From: Bacterioplanes sanyensis
Lineage (GTDB): Bacteria > Pseudomonadota > Gammaproteobacteria > Pseudomonadales > Oceanobacteraceae
Direction: 5' to 3'
Length of the DNA: 64,000 nt
Assembly: GCF_014652515.1 (NCBI RefSeq)
Contig: NZ_BMYY01000014.1
Coordinates: 1-64,000 of the forward strand
The notes under the pieces are model-generated. The model was not told where the DNA came from, made no database searches, and saw nothing but the letters and a program-made list of their open reading frames with translations. Below are positions 17,096 to 25,599 of the stretch, one piece after another; position 1 is the first letter of the stretch, and every line of letters starts with the position of its first letter. A program made the translations under genes and the position numbers.

Positions 17096-18156
17096 TTGTC
17101 CTTCCTCGGCAGTATCAAGGTGGTGCGATAGTGGCTGCCGTGATGTTCCGCCTGCATGTGCGCCTCACTGCCGTACACGGCCTGCAGGCGTGCACGAATG
17201 TTGTTTTGCGCCATACGGTTACCACTGCTGGCCACTGGCTTTTCCGGGCAACTATTGTCGATCACGATGCGACAGCTGTCTGTGCGGCTATGCACAGTCA
17301 CGCGAATTTCGCCGCCCTGACGCCGTGGCTGTACCCCATGGTAGACGGCATTTTCCAACAGTGGCTGCAGCAACAGCTGCGGCACTTGAATATCGGGCAG
17401 CTCATCCAGGTCTGGCCAGTAGAGTTTCAACCGCTCCCCTAAGCGTACTTGTTCGATATCCAGATAGCCTCGGCCCAGCTGCAGCTCGGTGCTGAGCGGC
17501 ACCAGTTTGTCATCCGCTTTCAGCACGGCACGAAACAGGCGCGCTAAGTCGATCAGCATTTGCTCGGCTTTATCCGGGTCGACCACAATCAGCGAGGCCA
17601 CGGTGTTGAGGGTGTTAAAAAAGAAGTGTGGGCGAATATTGGCCTGCAGCACCGCCAAGCGTGAACGCAGCTCGGCCTGGGCCTGCTGACGCCATTGGCT
17701 TTGCACATAAAAGTAGCGCAGCGCCATGGCGGCAAAAATCGCGGCGATGAACTGGTTGCGCAATACCCAGAGCCAGTCCACCGGCCCTTGATTCAGTGGC
17801 CACAAGGCCTCGCTTGCCAAGCTCACCACCAGGGTTACCAACTGAGTGGTGATCAGGGCAGCCATGCTGGCCAAAGTAACGCTGCGCCGCGCCAGTAAGC
17901 GCCGCAGCTGACACAAGCAAGCCACAGACAACAGCGCCACCCACAGGGCAAAAAATGACACCAAAGAAAAGCGCTGCAGCGAAAAGTGCTCCAGCCCGGT
18001 TTCGACCAGGGTTAATGCCAGCACCAGCGCTTCCGTCACGCCTAATAGCAAAATCACCGCCCGGGTATTGCACAAATCCGGCAAAAAGAAGGCTTCTAAC
18101 TCAGCCTTGGAGGGGCTGTTATCCTCGGGCAGCAATGGCTTCACGGCAACTCTCAC
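17092..18156 (-). CDS. algZ: AlgZ/FimS-like sensor histidine kinase (LytS/YehU type)
   Basis: A 354-residue inner-membrane kinase. Four hydrophobic segments occupy residues about 30-150 with little periplasmic loop. The His_kinase domain follows, with RPHFFFNTLNTVASL (phospho-His near residue 177) and a C-terminal ATPase region with LLLQPLLENAVYHGVQP and the degenerate glycine-rich GNRMAQNNIRARL. The absence of a classical G1/G2 box is typical of AlgZ/LytS kinases. It is first in an operon with algR (four-base overlap) and divergent from argH across a 265-bp region with tandem repeats. Confidence 0.92.
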   Translation of the reverse strand: MRVAVKPLLPEDNSPSKAELEAFFLPDLCNTRAVILLLGVTEALVLALTLVETGLEHFSLQRFSLVSFFALWVALLSVACLCQLRRLLARRSVTLASMAALITTQLVTLVVSLASEALWPLNQGPVDWLWVLRNQFIAAIFAAMALRYFYVQSQWRQQAQAELRSRLAVLQANIRPHFFFNTLNTVASLIVVDPDKAEQMLIDLARLFRAVLKADDKLVPLSTELQLGRGYLDIEQVRLGERLKLYWPDLDELPDIQVPQLLLQPLLENAVYHGVQPRRQGGEIRVTVHSRTDSCRIVIDNSCPEKPVASSGNRMAQNNIRARLQAVYGSEAHMQAEHHGSHYRTTLILPRKDK

Positions 18157-18246
18157 ACAATCACGATGGCTGTTAGTCTCGCCACAGATAGCCTGCCTCG
18201 CAAGGCCGCCGGCGCCAATGTGGCGGCTTGCCGCTCAATTTGCAAA

Positions 18247-18330
18247 GCCGTTAGCGCTACAAAGAAAGCCGTTAGCGCTGCTAAGAGAGTCGTTAGCGCT
18301 GCTAAGAGCGCCAACAGCGCTATTGGGTCG
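18247..18330. repeat. Four 21-bp tandem repeats, candidate LytTR operator array
   Basis: Units begin at 18247, 18268, 18289 and 18310. The first three start GCCGTTAGCGCT (unit 3 has GTCG), and units 2 and 3 share GCTAAGAG after it. Unit 4 is degenerate (GCCAACAGCGCT), with GTT replaced by AAC. One 9-bp core per 21 bp is exactly the LytTR arrangement (9-bp half-sites with a 12-bp spacer). The array lies between divergent algZ and argH and its last unit overlaps the proposed argH -35 element at 18323. Confidence 0.85.
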
Positions 18331-18352
18331 CCTACCTGTCTGCCGCTATACT
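18323..18352 (+). promoter_or_regulatory. Proposed sigma70 promoter of argH
   Basis: TTGGGT (18323-18328) and TATACT (18347-18352) with an 18-base spacer, about 70 bases before the argH ATG. The -35 element lies inside the fourth 21-bp repeat, so a protein bound to the array could contact or block RNA polymerase. Confidence 0.5.
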
Positions 18353-18379
18353 CAGCCACCGCAATTGAATGCCGACGCC

Positions 18380-18404
18380 ATTAACCGACATTATTAACCG
18401 ACAT
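18380..18404. repeat. Direct repeat ATTAACCGACAT x2 in the argH leader
   Basis: Two identical 12-mers at 18380-18391 and 18393-18404 (13-bp period), with a third partial ATTAA copy at 18406, end ten bases before the AAGGTG ribosome site of argH. They would be transcribed into the 5' leader. They may be a duplication relic or a repressor site. Confidence 0.7.
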
Positions 18405-18421
18405 GATTAAAAAGGTGCGCC

Positions 18422-19813
18422 ATGACTGATCAGACCAATGCCTCCTGGGGTGGCCGTTTTTCCGAACCGACCGATGCGTTTGTCGCTCGTTACACCGCTT
18501 CCGTCAGCTTTGATCAGCGCATGTACCGCCAAGACATCCAAGGCTCCATTGCCCACGCCAAGATGCTGTGCAAAGTCGGCGTATTAAGCGAAACCGAGCG
18601 CGACGACATTATTCGCGGCCTAGAAGAAGTGCGCATTGAAATTGAGCGCGGTGACTTTAACTGGTCCGTCGAGCTGGAAGATGTGCACATGAACATCGAA
18701 GCAGCGCTAACGCAAAAAATCGGCATCACCGGCAAAAAGCTGCACACCGGCCGCTCGCGCAACGATCAGGTCGCCACCGACATTCGCCTCTACCTGCGTG
18801 ATGAAATTGACGTCATCGCGTCCGAGCTAACGCGTTTGCAGCAAGGCCTGATTGACTTGGCCGAGCAAGAAGCCGACACCATTATGCCGGGCTTTACCCA
18901 TTTGCAAACGGCGCAGCCAGTGACCTTTGGCCATCACCTATTGGCCTGGAACGAAATGCTGCAACGCGACTACAGCCGCCTGATGGACTGCCGCAAGCGC
19001 ATCAATATTCTGCCACTCGGCGCTGCGGCACTGGCCGGCACCACTTACCCCATTGATCGCCATTACACCGCGGAGCTATTGGGCTTTGAGCGGCCGACGG
19101 AAAACAGCCTGGATTCCGTCTCCGACCGTGACTTTGCCATTGAATTTACCAGTGTGGCGGCGCTGATCATGATGCATATGTCGCGCTTCTCCGAAGAGCT
19201 GGTGTTGTGGGCCTCAGCGCAGTTCCAGTTTATTGATTTGCCAGATCGCTTTTGCACTGGCTCATCCATTATGCCGCAAAAGAAAAACCCGGACGTGCCC
19301 GAGCTGGTGCGCGGCAAAACCGGCCGCGTATACGGCCATATGATTTCATTGTTAACCCTGATGAAGTCACAGCCACTGGCCTACAACAAAGACAACCAAG
19401 AAGACAAAGAACCGCTATTCGACACCGTCGATACCCTGCGCGACAGCTTGCGAGCGTTTGCCGATATGGCGCCGCACCTGCAAGCGAAAAAAGACTGCAT
19501 GTATGAAGCAGCGAAGCGTGGTTTCTCTACCGCTACCGATTTGGCCGACTATGTTGTGCGCAAAGGCATTCCCTTCCGCGATGCCCATGAAATTGTCGGC
19601 AAGGCCGTGGCCTATGGCATTGAAAGCGGCAAAGACTTAAGCGATATGACACTGCAAGAACTGCAGCAATTCTCTGAGCAAATCAGCGACGATGTGTTTG
19701 AAGTATTAACGCTGGAAGGCTCTGTCGCTGCCCGCGACCATATTGGCGGCACCGCACCGAACCAAGTGCGTGCGGCAGCAGGCCGGGCCAAAGCACTGCT
19801 GGCTGAGCGTTAA
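18422..19813 (+). CDS. argH: Argininosuccinate lyase
   Basis: A 463-residue cytosolic enzyme of the fumarase/aspartase superfamily that splits argininosuccinate into arginine and fumarate in the last step of arginine synthesis. The family signature [12 protein letters not shown] lies near residue 280, with [20 protein letters not shown] near 111 and the catalytic region [16 protein letters not shown] near 158. Length is standard. AAGGTG six bases before the ATG is the ribosome site. It is divergent from algZ, as in Pseudomonas, with its promoter next to the 21-bp repeat array. Confidence 0.98.
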   Translation: MTDQTNASWGGRFSEPTDAFVARYTASVSFDQRMYRQDIQGSIAHAKMLCKVGVLSETERDDIIRGLEEVRIEIERGDFNWSVELEDVHMNIEAALTQKIGITGKKLHTGRSRNDQVATDIRLYLRDEIDVIASELTRLQQGLIDLAEQEADTIMPGFTHLQTAQPVTFGHHLLAWNEMLQRDYSRLMDCRKRINILPLGAAALAGTTYPIDRHYTAELLGFERPTENSLDSVSDRDFAIEFTSVAALIMMHMSRFSEELVLWASAQFQFIDLPDRFCTGSSIMPQKKNPDVPELVRGKTGRVYGHMISLLTLMKSQPLAYNKDNQEDKEPLFDTVDTLRDSLRAFADMAPHLQAKKDCMYEAAKRGFSTATDLADYVVRKGIPFRDAHEIVGKAVAYGIESGKDLSDMTLQELQQFSEQISDDVFEVLTLEGSVAARDHIGGTAPNQVRAAAGRAKALLAER

Positions 19814-19898
19814 TCATCTAAGAGCGGGCTTGTTGATAGGCCCATAAGAAGGCGTTTAGCACGGCCCGTTATTTGCGACAGCCTTGTTAAGTGCTTTC

Positions 19899-20138
19899 TT
19901 AATCTGCCGTTTTGTTTTTACCAAACCATCCCGCCACATTGACCACTTGCACGAAGCGAAATACCAGTACGGCGTGAATCAAAGCAACGATGACGCCCAT
20001 CGCGTGTTGGCCGGAAGCCATCATATCCCACACCATGGCCGGCAAGATCAAAATTGGGAACCAAGCGATATAGCGATAAAACACTCGCTCGAAGGCGGTA
20101 CTAGCTGGGTTTTTGTTATTATCTTTGCTGTCCATCAT
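19899..20138 (-). CDS. Small two-helix membrane protein, unknown
   Basis: A 79-residue protein, charged at both ends, with two hydrophobic segments (about 27-44, IAWFPILILPAMVWDMMA, and about 46-64, MGVIVALIHAVLVFRFVQVV). I do not recognise a family. The reading frame is supported by AAGGTG a few bases before the tandem ATGATG start and by strongly membrane-like composition. It is isolated: argH ends convergently 85 bases away and a lipoprotein gene starts divergently at 20302. Confidence 0.65.
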   Translation of the reverse strand: MMDSKDNNKNPASTAFERVFYRYIAWFPILILPAMVWDMMASGQHAMGVIVALIHAVLVFRFVQVVNVAGWFGKNKTAD

Positions 20139-20301
20139 GGCACCTTGTTGGCTCAGGCCTAAGATACACAGTGCAGCAAATGCTGGGTATTTGCACCATT
20201 AGCCATTAGTCAGACACACCGCGATTCGCCGTATGTCGAATGCAATATCAAATCTAAATCCGCCGTTCGGCAGAGCCGAAATCACTGTTGTGGAGCTTTT
20301 C

Positions 20302-21240
20302 GTGAAACGCCTGTTGTTGCTCTCGTTGATCTTTGCCCTGTTGGCTTGCAGCACACCTGAGCCACCTTTGCGCATAGGCAGCAACGTGTGGCCAGGCTAC
20401 GAGGCGCTGTATCTGGCCCGCCACCATGGTCACTTTAACAAGCTACCGATCAAACTGGTGGAGTTGGCGTCAGCATCAGACCTAATGGATGGTATTCGCA
20501 ACGGCCAACTGGATGGCGGTGGTCTTACTCTGGACGAAGTATTACTACTTGCCAGCGAAGGGATTGATATGACCATTGTGGCCCTGTGCGATATCTCTGC
20601 CGGAGCAGATGTCGTCATGGCCCGACCGGGAATTAATAATCTGGCGGCATTAGCAGGCAAGACCATTGCAGCAGAAACGACGGCCGTGGGAGCCGTTATG
20701 CTAGCCGGAGCATTACGACAGGCAGGCCTGAGCGAACATCAGGTGAGGATTGTTCATATGCCTCTGGCCGATCAGCTACCCGCCTACCAGCGCGGTGAAA
20801 TAGACGCTGCGGTTAGCTTCGAACCCTTTAAAACCCATTTACAACAAGCCGGTGCTCAAGTGCTGTTTGATAGTCGCCAAATTGCTGGAGACATTGTCGA
20901 CGTACTGGCGCTGCGATCTGAAGTAGTGGCGCAAAAGCCATACGTTGTGCAGCAGCTGGTGCGCGGCTACTTGCGCGCTAACTATTTATTGGTACAGGGA
21001 GATGAAGCAGCGCTGGCATACGTCAATCGCCGCTTGAGGCTGCCTCCGGAGCGTTTGCCTATGCTGTTTGAGGGAATGCAGATCCCCTCACTGCAACAAC
21101 ATCACCATTGGTTACGTCATGACGCAGAGGTAAAAGCTGCCGAGTTAGCCCCTCTCCTGTATCGCAAAGGTTTATTGCGCTATCAGGTCGAGCGCTTACC
21201 ACAAGCGACAACGCAATTTTTGCCGGAGCTGCGCCCATGA
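20302..21240 (+). CDS. NMT1/SsuA-type substrate-binding lipoprotein, partner of a GGDEF/EAL protein
   Basis: A 312-residue type II binding protein resembling the NMT1/ThiY/SsuA group: LRIGSNVWPGYEALYLARHHGHF at the mature N-terminus, then LASASDLMDGIRNGQLDGGGLTLDEVLLLASEG. GTG 20302 is chosen because GGAG lies seven bases upstream and it opens a lipoprotein leader with lipobox LLAC (Cys16); the longer frame from 20233 would bury the leader. Members bind sulfonates, nitrate/taurine-like or pyrimidine-type ligands. There is no permease or ATPase. Instead its stop overlaps the ATG of the GGDEF/EAL gene (ATGA), so it is more likely a periplasmic ligand sensor than a transporter part. Confidence 0.85.
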   Translation: MKRLLLLSLIFALLACSTPEPPLRIGSNVWPGYEALYLARHHGHFNKLPIKLVELASASDLMDGIRNGQLDGGGLTLDEVLLLASEGIDMTIVALCDISAGADVVMARPGINNLAALAGKTIAAETTAVGAVMLAGALRQAGLSEHQVRIVHMPLADQLPAYQRGEIDAAVSFEPFKTHLQQAGAQVLFDSRQIAGDIVDVLALRSEVVAQKPYVVQQLVRGYLRANYLLVQGDEAALAYVNRRLRLPPERLPMLFEGMQIPSLQQHHHWLRHDAEVKAAELAPLLYRKGLLRYQVERLPQATTQFLPELRP

Positions 21241-23633
21241 AGCGATTATCGCTGCAGACTCGGCTACGGGCCTGGTCGGCCCTCGGGCTAGGTATGACCA
21301 TCCTGGTCACGGCGTATTTTCTTTACAACCAGCAACGCCTCAGCTTCAACCAGCAATGGCAGCTGCGTACTCAGCATCAACTGGATGTGATCGGTAGCAT
21401 GAGCCGCGACCTGCTAAGCCGCGGTGAGCTGCAGCAACTGGACCGCCAGATATCACGCTTGGCGCTGGAAGCCAATATTGATGAAGCGTATCTCGTGCGC
21501 GATGGTGTGATTCTGGCTTCCACCAAACGCGCACGCTATCTGGAGCCACGTTCGGCCATCGACTGGCCAATCCGCCCCATGCAACAGCGCCATGTCAGCC
21601 AACAGGGTAATACTCTGTATGCCATGCACCCGTTCCACTATGCGGCAGAGGGGTTGCGCGAAGAACGTAGAGCCAGCTTATGGTTGAAAACTGACCTCAG
21701 CCGTGACTGGCTGCTTGTCCGCCAGTCCCTGTGGTGGCAAATCGCGGTCATCAGCTTATTGTTGCTATGCGCTTATCTGGGCATTGAGCTACTGCTGCGG
21801 CGACAAGTACTAAAGCCCTTGCAGCAACTCGGCACGCTAACCGAGCGTCTGCGTGATGGCTATTTGGGCGAAACCATTCGCCATGACAAATCTCTAGAAA
21901 TTGCCAAGCTACAAGCTGCTTTTAACAACCTTAGCCGTCATTTGCGCCGTTCAAAACACCAACTACAACAGCAGAATCGACTTAATCAGGCCTTTGCTCA
22001 GACCTTTCCCGACGTTGCCTTTGTACTCGACCAAGATGGCGTCATATCCGCGCGTTTCGGCTGCGATCACAGCCCGTTCGACGCTGCCGGTAGCGCGTTG
22101 GTAGGAATGGATTTTCGCCAGTTGCTGTCAACAGCAGAAGCCGCTGCCATGACGGCCCAGTGGCAGCTGTGTTTGCAACAACAGCAGTTAGTTGTACATG
22201 AGCTGCGACATCGAGCGTATTACTTAGAGTCTCGCTTGATGCCGCTCGACCAACAGCAAGCGAGTGATAACGCTGTGCTCTGGTTAGTACGCGATATCAG
22301 TGACAACAAACGCAAACAACAAGTAATCGAGCAGCAAGCCAATTATGACGCCCTAACGAACTTGGCCAATCGGCATTTGGCAACGCAGCGCTTGCAAAGC
22401 TGGATCGACCGAGCACCGCTGCACCAACACTATGGCGCCGTCCTGCTGATCGATTTGGATCACTTCAAACACATTAACGACTCGCTCGGACATCCATTTG
22501 GTGACCGCCTACTGATCGCCCTTGCTACCCGCTTGAGTCACCAGCGGTCTGGAGAAACGGCGCGCTTGGGCGGAGATGAGTTTCTGGTCATGCTAGAGCC
22601 CCTGTACCACAGTGCTGAGATGGCAGCTCAGCAAGCACAGCAAGTGGCGACGGATCTGCTTGAGCAGTTGCGTCAGCCGGTGCAAATAGATATTCACTCA
22701 TTTCATTTGTCCGCCAGCATTGGTTTGGCTGTGTACCCGACAACAGACAGCAACGCTGAGGATATTATTCGTCAAGCAGATACTGCCATGTATCACGCCA
22801 AGAGCGCTGGGCGTGGCTGTGTCAGTCAATACAGTGACAGCATGCAACAACGAGTCCTGCAGCGAGTGCAGCTATTGAATGATTTGCATCGTGCCATCGA
22901 GCAGCAGGAGCTGAGCCTAGCACTACAGCCTCAGTTCGATGCCGCAGGTCAACTAGTCGGTGCAGAAGTTCTGTGCCGTTGGCAAAACCATGGTGAACTT
23001 GTGCCTCCGGATGTGTTTATTGCTGCCGCCGAAGAAAGCAAGCTGATTCTATCTCTCGGCAGTTGGGTGCTACAGCGCAGCTGTGCTTGTCTGCGTCGCT
23101 GGCAACAGCAGAACTGTTTACCACCATCGTTTCAGCGTTTGGCGATCAATATTAGTGCGGTGCAATTCATGGACGAAGGCTTTGTCGAGGAGTTGCAAAA
23201 CATTGTCAGTCAGACAGGCATTCACAGCCAGCACATCGAACTGGAGCTCACTGAAAACGTCTTCATGGGCAATAAGCAACAGGTCAGCCAACGTATGCAG
23301 CTGCTCAGCCAGCAGGGCTTTAGCTTCGCTCTGGATGACTTTGGCACGGGCTACTCCTCACTTAGCTATCTGCAAAAGCTGCCACTGAACAAGCTCAAAA
23401 TTGATCGCAGCTTTGTGATGGATATTGACCACGATAACGGCAGCGCTAGTATCGTCGACTCCATCATTCAGCTAAGTCATCATTTGCATCTACAGGTCAT
23501 CGCCGAGGGAGTAGAAACAGAAACCCAACGTGACTACCTGCTAGCCCGTGACTGTCAGCAGTTGCAGGGATACTTACTCAGCCGCCCACTGTCTGAAGCC
23601 GACTTCACCGCTTGGCTAAAGGCAACCCAATAG
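21237..23633 (+). CDS. Membrane HAMP-PAS-GGDEF-EAL cyclic-di-GMP enzyme
   Basis: A 798-residue inner-membrane protein. Helix 1 is about 10-32, a periplasmic domain about 33-162, helix 2 about 164-187, HAMP about 188-240, a PAS-like region about 250-365, GGDEF about 370-530 and EAL about 540-795. The cyclase motif is an intact GGDEF (near 445), but no RxxD inhibitory site precedes it. The phosphodiesterase motif reads EVL instead of EAL, and the later catalytic elements are kept (DDFGTGYSSLSYL, LKIDRSF, VIAEGVET). It could make and/or hydrolyse c-di-GMP. It is translationally coupled to the binding lipoprotein, which probably delivers the signal to the periplasmic domain. Confidence 0.93.
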   Translation: MKRLSLQTRLRAWSALGLGMTILVTAYFLYNQQRLSFNQQWQLRTQHQLDVIGSMSRDLLSRGELQQLDRQISRLALEANIDEAYLVRDGVILASTKRARYLEPRSAIDWPIRPMQQRHVSQQGNTLYAMHPFHYAAEGLREERRASLWLKTDLSRDWLLVRQSLWWQIAVISLLLLCAYLGIELLLRRQVLKPLQQLGTLTERLRDGYLGETIRHDKSLEIAKLQAAFNNLSRHLRRSKHQLQQQNRLNQAFAQTFPDVAFVLDQDGVISARFGCDHSPFDAAGSALVGMDFRQLLSTAEAAAMTAQWQLCLQQQQLVVHELRHRAYYLESRLMPLDQQQASDNAVLWLVRDISDNKRKQQVIEQQANYDALTNLANRHLATQRLQSWIDRAPLHQHYGAVLLIDLDHFKHINDSLGHPFGDRLLIALATRLSHQRSGETARLGGDEFLVMLEPLYHSAEMAAQQAQQVATDLLEQLRQPVQIDIHSFHLSASIGLAVYPTTDSNAEDIIRQADTAMYHAKSAGRGCVSQYSDSMQQRVLQRVQLLNDLHRAIEQQELSLALQPQFDAAGQLVGAEVLCRWQNHGELVPPDVFIAAAEESKLILSLGSWVLQRSCACLRRWQQQNCLPPSFQRLAINISAVQFMDEGFVEELQNIVSQTGIHSQHIELELTENVFMGNKQQVSQRMQLLSQQGFSFALDDFGTGYSSLSYLQKLPLNKLKIDRSFVMDIDHDNGSASIVDSIIQLSHHLHLQVIAEGVETETQRDYLLARDCQQLQGYLLSRPLSEADFTAWLKATQ

Positions 23634-23641
23634 AGTTACTC

Positions 23642-24550
23642 ATGCTGCCACTGGTTTACCATCCAAATTATTCATGCCCCTTTCCGGAGGATCATCGCTT
23701 TGTGATGTCCAAGTTCCGGCGCTTGTTTGACTATTGCCAGCAATGGGGCCTGATCGATAACAATCTGCATCAACCCGAGGCCGCCAGTCTAGAGCAACTC
23801 AGCCGGGTCCATGACCACGATTATTTGCATGCCTTGCTCCACAATCGCATGGAACCGAGGGTTTGGCGCCGCACCGGTCTGCCTTGGAGCCAGGGCTTGA
23901 TCGACCGCACGGTGACAGCGCCAAACGGCACCCTGTTGACCGCCCGTTTAGCCCTAGAGCATGGCATGGCCAGTCATCTGGCCGGCGGCACCCATCACGC
24001 CCACTGGGATTTCGGCTCCGGCTTTTGCTTAATCAACGACCTTGCTTACAGCGCTCAAACACTGCTCGATGAAGGTGAGGTCAAGCGCGTGCTGATTTTC
24101 GATTTAGACGTGCATCAGGGCGATGGCACCGCTGCACTGCTGGCCCATGAACCGCGTGCTTTTACCTGCTCGATTCACTGTGAAAAGAACTTCCCGTTTC
24201 GCAAGTCCGCCAGCGATTTGGATATTGGCTTAGACAAAGGCCTGGAAGACGCCGACTATTTACACACCGTCGAGCACACGCTGGTGCCTTTGTTAGAAGA
24301 ATTACAGCCAGATTTGGTGCTGTACGATGCCGGTGCGGATGTCTGGCAAGGTGATGAACTGGGCCATTTGAACATCAGCTGGCAAGGGGTGCGCCAGCGC
24401 GATGAGCTGGTGTTAAAGCACTGCTTGCAACGTCATATTCCGGTCGCCACTGTGATTGGTGGCGGCTATGACCGTGACCATGTGCGCTTGGCTCAACGCC
24501 ATGCCACGGTTATTGAGGTAGCGTCAGCCCTGTTCCCGCTGTATCTCTAA
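23642..24550 (+). CDS. Histone-deacetylase-family amidohydrolase
   Basis: A 302-residue zinc hydrolase of the HDAC/AcuC/acetylpolyamine amidohydrolase superfamily. Catalytic histidines lie in GGTHHAHWDFGSGFCLIND (near 115), zinc ligands in FDLDVHQGDGT (near 154) and GADVWQGDELGHL (near 230), with the glycine-rich IGGGYDRD near the end. The short form resembles HDAC11-like bacterial members. ATG 23642 fits the family start MLPLVYHP; a longer frame overlaps the previous gene. It follows the GGDEF/EAL stop by eight bases, so it may share that operon, and its 3' end overlaps the convergent LysR gene by 41 bases. Confidence 0.9.
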   Translation: MLPLVYHPNYSCPFPEDHRFVMSKFRRLFDYCQQWGLIDNNLHQPEAASLEQLSRVHDHDYLHALLHNRMEPRVWRRTGLPWSQGLIDRTVTAPNGTLLTARLALEHGMASHLAGGTHHAHWDFGSGFCLINDLAYSAQTLLDEGEVKRVLIFDLDVHQGDGTAALLAHEPRAFTCSIHCEKNFPFRKSASDLDIGLDKGLEDADYLHTVEHTLVPLLEELQPDLVLYDAGADVWQGDELGHLNISWQGVRQRDELVLKHCLQRHIPVATVIGGGYDRDHVRLAQRHATVIEVASALFPLYL

Positions 24551-25448
24551 GCACTGCCAGCAGCTGCTGCTGCAGCCACGCCAAGGCAGGGTCACGCAGC
24601 GCCTTTTTATGCCAATAAAGATGCAGCTCCAAGTTAGCGGTAGGCAATGGAAAGGGTTTGACCATCCATTGTTGCGGCTGTTGATTCGCCAGCTGCGCGG
24701 CGTAATCACGCGGCAGGGTTAATAGCAGGTCGGTCTTGGCGGCCACCTGCAAGGCGGCGTAGTAATTTTGACAGCGCAAGGCCACACGCCGCTCCAGCCC
24801 TTCTCGCGCCAATGCCAAGTCTTCCGCGCCTGGGCCTTCTGGGCGGCTGGAGACCAGCACATGGCCCCAGCCTAAGTAGGTGTCTGCTTCCCACAGTTGG
24901 GTTAGCGCCGGATGATCGTGGCGCAGCAGCACCGCCAGCTGCTGCTGACCGATGCGCTGATGGCCAATGTCGCCGGCCATCGGCACCAAGACATCGGCCG
25001 CAAAATCGACGCTGCCACTGCGCAGCGCACTGGCCAGGTCGCGTCGGTTTTGGCGTATGCTGCGCACTTGAATGCCGGGCGCCAGTGGCTGTAAATGCAT
25101 CATCAGTGCCGGTAGCGCCGTCGCTTCCAGTAAATCCCGCATGGCCAAGGTGAACTGGCGGCCAGAGCGGCTCGGTTCAAACACCAAACCTTCATTTAAC
25201 GTGGATTCCAACTCCGCCAACGCCGCCCGTACCCGTTCAATAATGGCTTGCGCCAGCGGCGTTGGCTGCATGCGCTTGCCGACACGTTCAAACAACGGGT
25301 CGTCAAAGCGCTCACGCAAGCGCGCCAAGGCATGGCTGACCGCCGGCTGCGATAAATGCAGGCGTTCACTGGCGCGAGTTAAGTTGCCTTCTTGATAAAT
25401 CACATCAAAAACAACAAACAAGTTAAGGTCGGTTTTAGATAAGTTCAT
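24510..25448 (-). CDS. LysR-family transcriptional regulator
   Basis: A 312-residue LTTR. The N-terminal winged helix-turn-helix is typical (LNLFVVFDVIYQEGNLTRASERLHLSQPAVSHALARLRERFDDPLFERVG). The C-terminal effector domain begins near residue 92 (RQFTLAMRDLLEATALPALM). The N-terminal pattern with F-DPLFER places it with the NodD/LeuO-like branch. It is divergent from the lipoprotein gene at 25600 and may regulate it or itself from the 151-bp gap, where an imperfect inverted repeat (25520-25582) is visible. The ligand is unknown. Confidence 0.93.
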   Translation of the reverse strand: MNLSKTDLNLFVVFDVIYQEGNLTRASERLHLSQPAVSHALARLRERFDDPLFERVGKRMQPTPLAQAIIERVRAALAELESTLNEGLVFEPSRSGRQFTLAMRDLLEATALPALMMHLQPLAPGIQVRSIRQNRRDLASALRSGSVDFAADVLVPMAGDIGHQRIGQQQLAVLLRHDHPALTQLWEADTYLGWGHVLVSSRPEGPGAEDLALAREGLERRVALRCQNYYAALQVAAKTDLLLTLPRDYAAQLANQQPQQWMVKPFPLPTANLELHLYWHKKALRDPALAWLQQQLLAVLRDTAGTGLTLPQ

Positions 25449-25519
25449 CTGCGTTGGCGGCTTCCTGTGACAGTCTTCCTGAACCTAATATGAACACGCC
25501 CGTTCCATCAGTGATACTA

Positions 25520-25582
25520 ATAATTGACGCCAGTGACCTTTTCAGAGCCTGTGCGTGCGTTAGTCTAAGGCGTGTCAATTAT
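25520..25582. promoter_or_regulatory. Imperfect inverted repeat in the LysR-lipoprotein gap
   Basis: ATAATTGAC-GCC (25520-25531) pairs with GGCGTGTCAATTAT (25569-25582), leaving a two-base bulge and a 37-base spacer, just upstream of the GAAGGA ribosome site of the lipoprotein gene. It could be a pair of regulator half-sites or a leader hairpin. Confidence 0.35.
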
Positions 25583-25599
25583 GAATGAAGGAACGCACT

